Below are positions 57,470-64,000 of a DNA stretch of 64,000 nt, piece by piece. This stretch comes from Pyrus communis. Lineage: Eukaryota > Streptophyta > Magnoliopsida > Rosales > Rosaceae. Numbering within the stretch: the first letter of the stretch is position 1; every line of letters starts with the position of its first letter. The DNA lies in assembly GCF_963583255.1 (NCBI RefSeq), contig NC_084819.1, positions 3,603,501 to 3,667,500 on the forward strand, read 5' to 3'. The notes under the pieces were generated by a model that saw only the letters and a list, made by a program, of their open reading frames with translations, made no database searches and was not told the DNA's origin. The position numbers and the translations under genes are program-made.

Positions 57470-59301
57470 ATGTAAGAACATTTGAATACATAGGCATACT
57501 AATAACACTTTACAGTAGGCATGCATTCAAAAACAATTCATAAAACCCATGACTTTTAAAGCCTAGTATATGGTGAACCATAAGACTCTTTAACAATATT
57601 AAAGAGAATAAGAATTTAGAGATTCTTTACCCTTGAAGCTCATCCTTGATTACACAAGGGATTCACCCAAGTGGAGGGCCTTCAAGTCACCTCCTTGCTC
57701 CTTGGATCTTCCTTGTGATTTCCTCCCTTTTAGTGCTCCTTTTCTTCTTTGAGGATTTGAGGATTTGTTCTCCAAAAACACCAAAGGTTTGGTGTCTCTA
57801 AGTCTCCACACCAAAGATGTAGTGTGAAGATGAAATGGAAGACTTAGGGAAGAAGAAGATTGCTAGATGTTCCTCCCCTAAGTGGCCGGCCTCTATGTAG
57901 AAAATGAGAGAATATGTTTCACCCAAATTCAATTAGAAAACCCTAATGTGAAACAAAGCTATAATGTTGATTTTATACTTCATTTCATGTGAGTGGCAAA
58001 CTTGTAATTAATACAAGTTTGCTACCCCTCACCCTTATGGCCGGCCATATGTTGTTATTGGGCTTAATTGCCCATTTTGTTTTAGTTGTCATACAACTTA
58101 AACATAATGGGCCTTGTGGACCAAAACGTTTTTGTGCCCCGAAGCCCAAAACTAACTTAAACGCCCAATACGAACGTTTCGTATAATTAATTAACTATTT
58201 AATTAATCTTGACCATTCTTCAATTAAACCATTTAATTGCTTATCCATTTCATATAATTTCTTCACTTATATCCTTACTCGGTGTACGATCCATTAGGTT
58301 CCAATTAGCGAGGTAGTGGGCGATGTTACTCTTAACGATCGATTGTGAATTGAAACCACATTTCAATTCTCCCTTAAAATTAGTGTTTGCTAATCTTTAG
58401 GGCTTCCACAAACCATGGGTGACGCCTAGCAGCATGTCATGGTTACCCAAGCTAAGTAGAAGTGGTTGGAGAACCTATCCAGTTACAACTACAATGCAAT
58501 ACGGTCCTTCTCTAATACAATACTCTTAATCACATTGTTTAAGTGATAGTTTGTTTCATGTCTACTATCCAATGTGATACTTCTCTATATGATTCAATTG
58601 AATAAGATTTGGAACAAGCTTCCTTAGTCATATTCATATGCTTTGGCCAAAGACTCTCGAATCATATCTTAGAGTATTCTCCTTCCACCATGGAAGGTTA
58701 GAGATCCCTTGTTGTGCATTCATATGCCTACATGACTAGATAGCTTGACCCCAACAATGTCGTGGACACTCCAATGGAATGCCGTTGACATAATCAAAGA
58801 TCAAGGACCTAACCATTAGACATCAATGATGCCTCAGGTCAAAGGACTACTTTGCATATTGCAACTATCGAGTTCTCACATGACATGTATGTTCGAACTC
58901 TCGTTTGATCGTTGTTCAGTGTACTCGATTACTCTTTCGAGCACCTATGTGTTTGCCTTAGTGTCCAACACCAAATGACTTGAGACTAGTTCATACTCAC
59001 GCTTGAGTCGACATAACACATACTAACCTTAGCGGATTGTCAATGCCCAATTGGCAATCCTATGGCTAGGAACGTTTTAGGAATGAACATAAGAGAAATG
59101 TCTCGTTAATTTAACTAACTTAAATCACTTGTCTCTTAGATCAAATACATTCCTTGGATTCCCTTATTGCTTAAACACAAGATACTATAAATAGTGATTA
59201 ACAATAAGCTTTGCCCTCTATTAAACATATAAAAGTTTAACACAATAAGTATTCCAAAAATCTATTACATCAAATGAGTGGCTTTGTGGGCATACTTCCA
59301 A
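57470..59301 (-). repeat. Long LTR-like segment of another retrotransposon
   Basis: On the minus strand it begins TGTTGGAAGTATGCCCACAA at 59301, a start I associate with long plant LTRs, and runs about 1.8 kb without coding potential. The far end near 57470 is uncertain. No 5-bp target duplication is evident. The neighbouring Copia remnant has a different LTR (55113-55368), so this is a separate, probably solo or truncated element. Confidence 0.5.
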
Positions 59302-61073
59302 CACGCACCACATAAGCTTAGTAGTTTTTAGGGTCAATAGAAGAAAAAGGGAAAAATGCATGCATTGATAACTTCAAAAGTTAGGCACTCAATGGAAAGC
59401 ACTTGATATGGACAACTTGTTTGCTCCTTAATTAGTGGTGCCGCCGAGCTTAATACAAATGTCCAAATTTATTAGGTCGTGAAGCTTAATAGATACACAA
59501 CAAATCTTAACTTCACATGTTATGTTATAAAATAATTAGCCTCTTGCTATACACGCAGCCGTGTGACAATTGATTGTCTTTTATTTATTATTTATTGTTT
59601 TTTACTTTTAGAATATATTTTGGAAAATAATGAGGTTAACCATCCACATTCCTACTACGGGAATTCTTTTTAAACTTTTTTGTTATTTTCTGAAATCTAA
59701 TAAGAGAAAGATATTTTAAATTAAATAGTGCTGTTTTCACACCTTATTTTGTCGGATTAATAAAATAAAGTGTGTGGTTAACACTACCCTTTAAATACTA
59801 TAAAACTACACCTTTTTGACCTTTTCATAATTATATACCGGTTCAATACCTTGAATACAAGAATTATGTGGAACTACTTTTCACCGTTTCGTTTAGTTTA
59901 ATAGCTTAAGAAGTACGTCAAACAGACCAAAAAAAAAAAAAAACATAGCTTAAGGAGCTGTATTCCGTGATTAACGGTTATAGACAAAAGGCATATGGAC
60001 TCCTTCACTTTCTTCTTCTTTTATTTATTTATTTATTTTATTTTTTGTTTAAGATGTCAATACAAGATGTTAACGTAACTTAATGATGACCGTCCAAATA
60101 AAAAGAGGTTAGAGTGGAGGAGAATTTGAAGAAGAGAAAATCATACTCCTCTACACTATGACATGGAGCGTTAAGAACCTTGTATATGCTTATACAAAAA
60201 GTCAACTATTATACATCTTCATTCTAACACATTCAAAGCATGAGTCCTATTCACTCACTGTCTATCATAGGGATAAATATGTAATTTACTGTTCTTTCGT
60301 AACATTTGGTATATACTTGTGTATATATCCAATTACTTTTTAGTATACTAATATGTTTACCATTTTTAATATACAAATGTATAATCAATATAAAAACAAT
60401 GAATAAAACCTATAAATTAACTAAAAATGAACATGATAAAAATACAAAAGTACATAAGTCTAGTAAATAACTATAAAAAATTAGAACATTTCAGAAAAAA
60501 TAGGATCGAATTTCAAAATCTCTAAATGCATTCTAATTTGCATCCGAACTTTTCAGAAAATGATCCAATTTGGAGTTAAAATTTAAACGGCTTAATTGAA
60601 AATTCCAATCCAACTTACAAATCCATATATACATGCATAAGTGCTTCTAAATTTTATATTTAAACATTATCGAACTTATTGAATCCAACTATCTTCTCTA
60701 GCTTTGTCAGATTAAACCCCGGGTCATGATCTTGGGAAGTTTGTTGATAGCTCATGTGATACTTCCAAGGGATGTGTGATTGTCTCCAAAAGCACTTGCT
60801 CAATGATACGTTGCTAATGGAGCGAATCTCTGCTTTCAACTTCTTGATTTAACCAAGGGCTCTCATAGTACGTATTAATGAGTATTGAAATTGAAGCCAA
60901 ACTCAGCTTTCGACAAGGGATTGTCTAGTTTGCCAAGGCGTTAGCCAAGGAAATTCTAGGAGGGCTCAGTCTCCCATGAGGACCATTTCGTTGAACACTA
61001 GATAGGAACATATCAATTCTTGCCATATGTCAACAACTACTAAAACGTGTAGAGACTTCTCAAGGGTGGCTAC

Positions 61074-62804
61074 TAGACCCAGCAGTTTCTGACACGACAC
61101 GAAAACGATATGAAAATAACGGGTTTCAGGTCAACACGATAACTAATTGGGTCATTATTGAGTGACCCGTTAAGAACCTGTTAATAACGGGTTCTTAACG
61201 GGTATACACGCGGGTAACACGTGAGTAACCCGTTAAGAAAAAAATGATTTTGATAATTTTAAAGTTTAATTACCAAAAGATTTATTATAAAATACAATAG
61301 CCATATTAATATATACAATATATTCCATATTAAATATATAGTTTTGGATTATTATTCTATATAAGTTTTAAAAAAAAAGTTTTAGTCATTATTTATTTTT
61401 ATTATGAGAGTTCCTTATTATCATTACTAGGATAAATTTTACTTAACATGTAATCCAAAATTAAAATAAACTACTATAGTATTTCTATAGGTAAGAACTA
61501 AGAAGACATACATACAAGTATGAAAATTTTGAAAGAATATATAAACACTCGTGATTCATCATTATTCCTTCACGATTAGATAATAGTTACACTTACATTA
61601 TCGTTTAGATTTTTAAAATTCTCCAAACCCTCATGAATAATGTTTTTTTTATTTCAGGGCAAAATTAATAAAATTAATAATAATTATTTAGAAGTGTAAA
61701 AAATGTGAAAAAAAATATAAAATCACTCATAGTGACAAGCTTTACAACTTTCATGAAAGGGTCAGCTTCGAAATCCAACACTATAATCCATAAACCTTAA
61801 ATTTATATTTAACCGTCGATTGTCATTTACGTTTTATTCTTCTTACTGAATTTCATTTTTAAAATTTTCTTTTTTGAAAACATGATCATCTGGTGGATGT
61901 AAGAAGATGAACGGTTCAGATCTTTGATATCACGTTTCGATATTTATGGTTAACTGAAATATAAGTCGATGTCATATAGTTTGTAGAAACTTTATAAACA
62001 TCAAGACATATTTTCACTACCCGTAAAACTCTGAATAATATCAATGATCCAAACCGTTCATCTTCTTGCATCCTCTAATAGATCATGTTTTCAAAAAAGA
62101 AAATATGAAAAAACAAAATTTGATGAGAACAATGAAACATAAATGTAAACAACAATCAACGGTTAAATTTTGATCTATGATTTATATGATTATAGCGGCG
62201 AATTTCAAAGTTAATCTCTACATGAAAGTTGTAAAGCTTGTCAGTACGAGCGTTTATATATTTTTTTTCTATATTTTTTACACTTCTACATTAATTAAAA
62301 ATCTATTAAAGACTTTACTTAATTAATTAAGCTATTAATTAATTTATACCCAATTTGTTTCAGAAGCAATGGATGCTAGAGATTTAGATTCAGTAAACCT
62401 TAGTGATGAGGAGTCCGTGAAGATTATAATGGGAACAAAATGAGATATTGGAAGCGAAAGTATAGACAATACAAATACGAATCTTGCAAAGAAAAAGGCT
62501 AGAGCAATCAATTTAGGTAAGCGAAAATATACTTAAAAGAAAAATACGTTTTTATGTTTTGGATGTGACAATATGGTATGTATATACTTATTTAGTATTA
62601 TATTTTTCATTTGATTATTTATTGGTTTAAAATATATTTTCCTTAACGGGTAACGGGTCATGTCATATTACCTGTTAATATTATCGGATCGGATCATTTT
62701 ACCCGTTTATTTTAATGGGTGTTACACGACACGACCCGTTAAGATATTGAGTATGATACGAAAACGACACGAACACGGAAAACACGACACGAATGCCAGG
62801 TCTA
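61074..62804. mobile_element. hAT element with empty site in block A
   Basis: TIRs: TAGACCCAGCAG at the left and, inverted at the right, TAGACCTGGCATTCGTGTCG. Flanks GTGGCTAC (61066-61073) and GTGGCTAT (62805-62812) are an 8-bp target duplication with one change; block A has a single GTGGCTAC near 46478-46500. Subterminal ACCCGTTA motifs repeat at both ends, as transposase-binding sites would. A short coding-like patch at 62370-62520 (MDARDLDSVNLSDEESVKI) may be a transposase relic. Most of the interior is a nested palindrome. Confidence 0.82.
61689..62290. mobile_element. Large palindrome nested in the hAT element
   Basis: AGAAGTGTAAAAAATGTGAA at the left is inverted near 62270-62290, and inner arms match over most of the length: ACAAGCTTTACAACTTTCAT (61736) against ATGAAAGTTGTAAAGCTTGT (62223), and AAGAAGATGAACGGTTCAGA against its inverse near 62055. 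The centre lies near 61990. Probably a long-TIR MITE that landed inside the hAT. Confidence 0.65.
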
Positions 62805-63321
62805 GTGGCTATAGGAAACAGTAGAGTAATATTAATTAAGAATTGTCAAGGCTTGTCAATTAAGGTATTTCATCAAGCATTTAATGTGCACAGTAGGAGG
62901 AGAAGGTTGTAATTAGTAGGTTTTTGAAGTTGTTGGGGGGCCATGGATAACCAATGATCACATGCTGGCTTTGTCACTGAATGCAGTACTCTAGATATAA
63001 TTTTATTGTATTGTACACAATTATCTACTATAGATTTCTATACTTCTTTCTATAGTACCAGATAATCCAATCCTTTGTAGGTAGATTAAGGTTAAAAACA
63101 TATTTTTGCCAATTAGTCTTTAATTCATTTTATCAAAGTCCAAAACTTACGATTAAAATACCTAACTAGATAATAATGGTTTACTATTGACCATCAGAAC
63201 AGCAGCCAATTTGGAAATCATGACCATGGCGGTCCATTGAAATTTCAAACCATACGTGTCCTCAAGAGAATTCATGTATAGTACAATATAAATTTCTAGA
63301 AACCCTAGCTGCAAATTTCAT

Positions 63322-63335
63322 TGCCTATAAATATG
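63322..63335 (+). promoter_or_regulatory. TATA box of chitinase copy 2
   Basis: GCCTATAAATATG is in the same place relative to the ATG as in copy 1. Confidence 0.72.
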
Positions 63336-63407
63336 TCCAACTATCTCAACTTTCATTATCATATCATCGCTCGCTTCTTCATTGGCCCTTAGTTCCTTAC
63401 AGAAAAA

Positions 63408-64000
63408 ATGGCTATCTATCCTAGAAACAATTACCTCCTAAACCTCATTGCAGTGGCATTTGTAGCAGCAGGAGCCCTGTTGCCCACAAGTGTAACAGCT
63501 CAAGCTGCGGTGGGTGATATTGTCACTCAGGCATTCTTCGATGGGATCATCAACCAGGCTGCTGCAGATTGTGCTGGCAAGAACTTCTACACACGGCAAT
63601 CTTTTCTTGATGCCGTGAACTCGTATTCCGACTTTGGCAGGACCGGTTCGGCGGATGACTCCAAACGCGAGATTGCAGCTTTCTTTGCTCATGTCACCCA
63701 TGAGACTGGCCGTAAGATATTCCTATTTATTCTTTTTACCTCCAACTATGTAATGTTTATAAAAGCAAAACAAAAAAGATACAGTTGAATTAATTAAGTA
63801 GTTAACGTCCTAATTAACGTGCAATTATACTAAATCTTTGTTTTGTATTCTTCTTTAAATATTATCAGACTTCTGCTACGTAGAAGAGATAAATCGTGAC
63901 ACATACTGCGATACAAAGCGAACAGATTATCCATGCAACCCTAACAAACAGTACTACGGACGTGGACCTCTCCAACTAACATGGAACTACAACTATGGAG
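63408..64000 (+). CDS. GH19 chitinase, copy 2 (partial, cut by window end)
   Basis: Exon 1 is 63408-63711 and exon 2 starts at 63869 and leaves the window. Splice sites match copy 1 exactly. The visible protein is nearly identical: signal peptide, [10 protein letters not shown] start, catalytic [15 protein letters not shown]. Changes include Val33 to Ala and, in exon 2, Ile to Val (CYV), SR to KR, and Ser to Asn in CNP. No disabling change is visible. Same role as copy 1 expected. Confidence 0.9.

Larger units (their letters stand above)
59348..64000 (+). repeat. Segmental duplication, block B (runs off window)
   Basis: Aligns with block A from GGGAAAAATGCATGCATTGA. It lacks both block A insertions and carries a private hAT element at 61074-62804. 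The block includes the upstream region and first 1.5 exons of the second chitinase. Confidence 0.85.

Overview
This is a nuclear plant DNA window with long AT-rich introns, spliced genes and dense transposon debris. The gene set and transposon families (a Cassandra 5S-carrying TRIM, an endogenous caulimovirid, Copia LTRs, many TIR/MITE copies) suggest a woody eudicot. Rosaceae, tribe Maleae (apple/pear relatives), is my best guess; this is recognition from memory, not a search.

Layout. 1-5.4 kb: a decayed endogenous pararetrovirus (capsid, protease, RT, RNase H and a further coiled-coil ORF region), interrupted in its capsid region by a complete Cassandra element. 5.9-7.3 kb: a long-TIR element. 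8.0-29.6 kb: a TAF1 gene (TFIID subunit 1, ubiquitin-like + DUF3591 + zinc knuckle + bromodomain), with 21 coding exons that join in frame to 1899 aa. Its first intron holds a Helitron and a MULE-type MITE, other introns hold further insertions, and one intron uses a GC-AG boundary. 31.1-32.7 kb: a five-exon FKBP12 gene, 112 aa. 35.1-37.9 kb: a SAC51-type bHLH gene whose leader carries the conserved 53-codon upstream ORF, split by an intron. 38-43.5 kb: intergenic repeats. 43.5-48 kb and 59.3-64 kb: two copies of one segmental duplication about 16.3 kb apart, each carrying a GH19 chitinase without a chitin-binding domain; the second copy runs off the window. 48-59.3 kb, between the copies: minisatellites, a 1.6 kb direct duplication with gene-like fragments, a Copia remnant and a long LTR-like segment.

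TAF1, FKBP12, the bHLH gene and the first chitinase look intact and all lie on the plus strand. They share no pathway that I can see. The bHLH gene is the one with visible regulatory logic: in its family the upstream peptide couples main-ORF translation to thermospermine. Comparing the two chitinase blocks exposes three insertions with empty sites in the partner copy, which gives element boundaries without a database.

I found no new biochemical system. The strongest signals are the Cassandra-in-pararetrovirus nest, the intron-split SAC51 uORF, the GC-AG intron in TAF1, the Helitron with exon-like cargo in the TAF1 leader intron, and the allelic-style empty-site evidence in the chitinase duplication.
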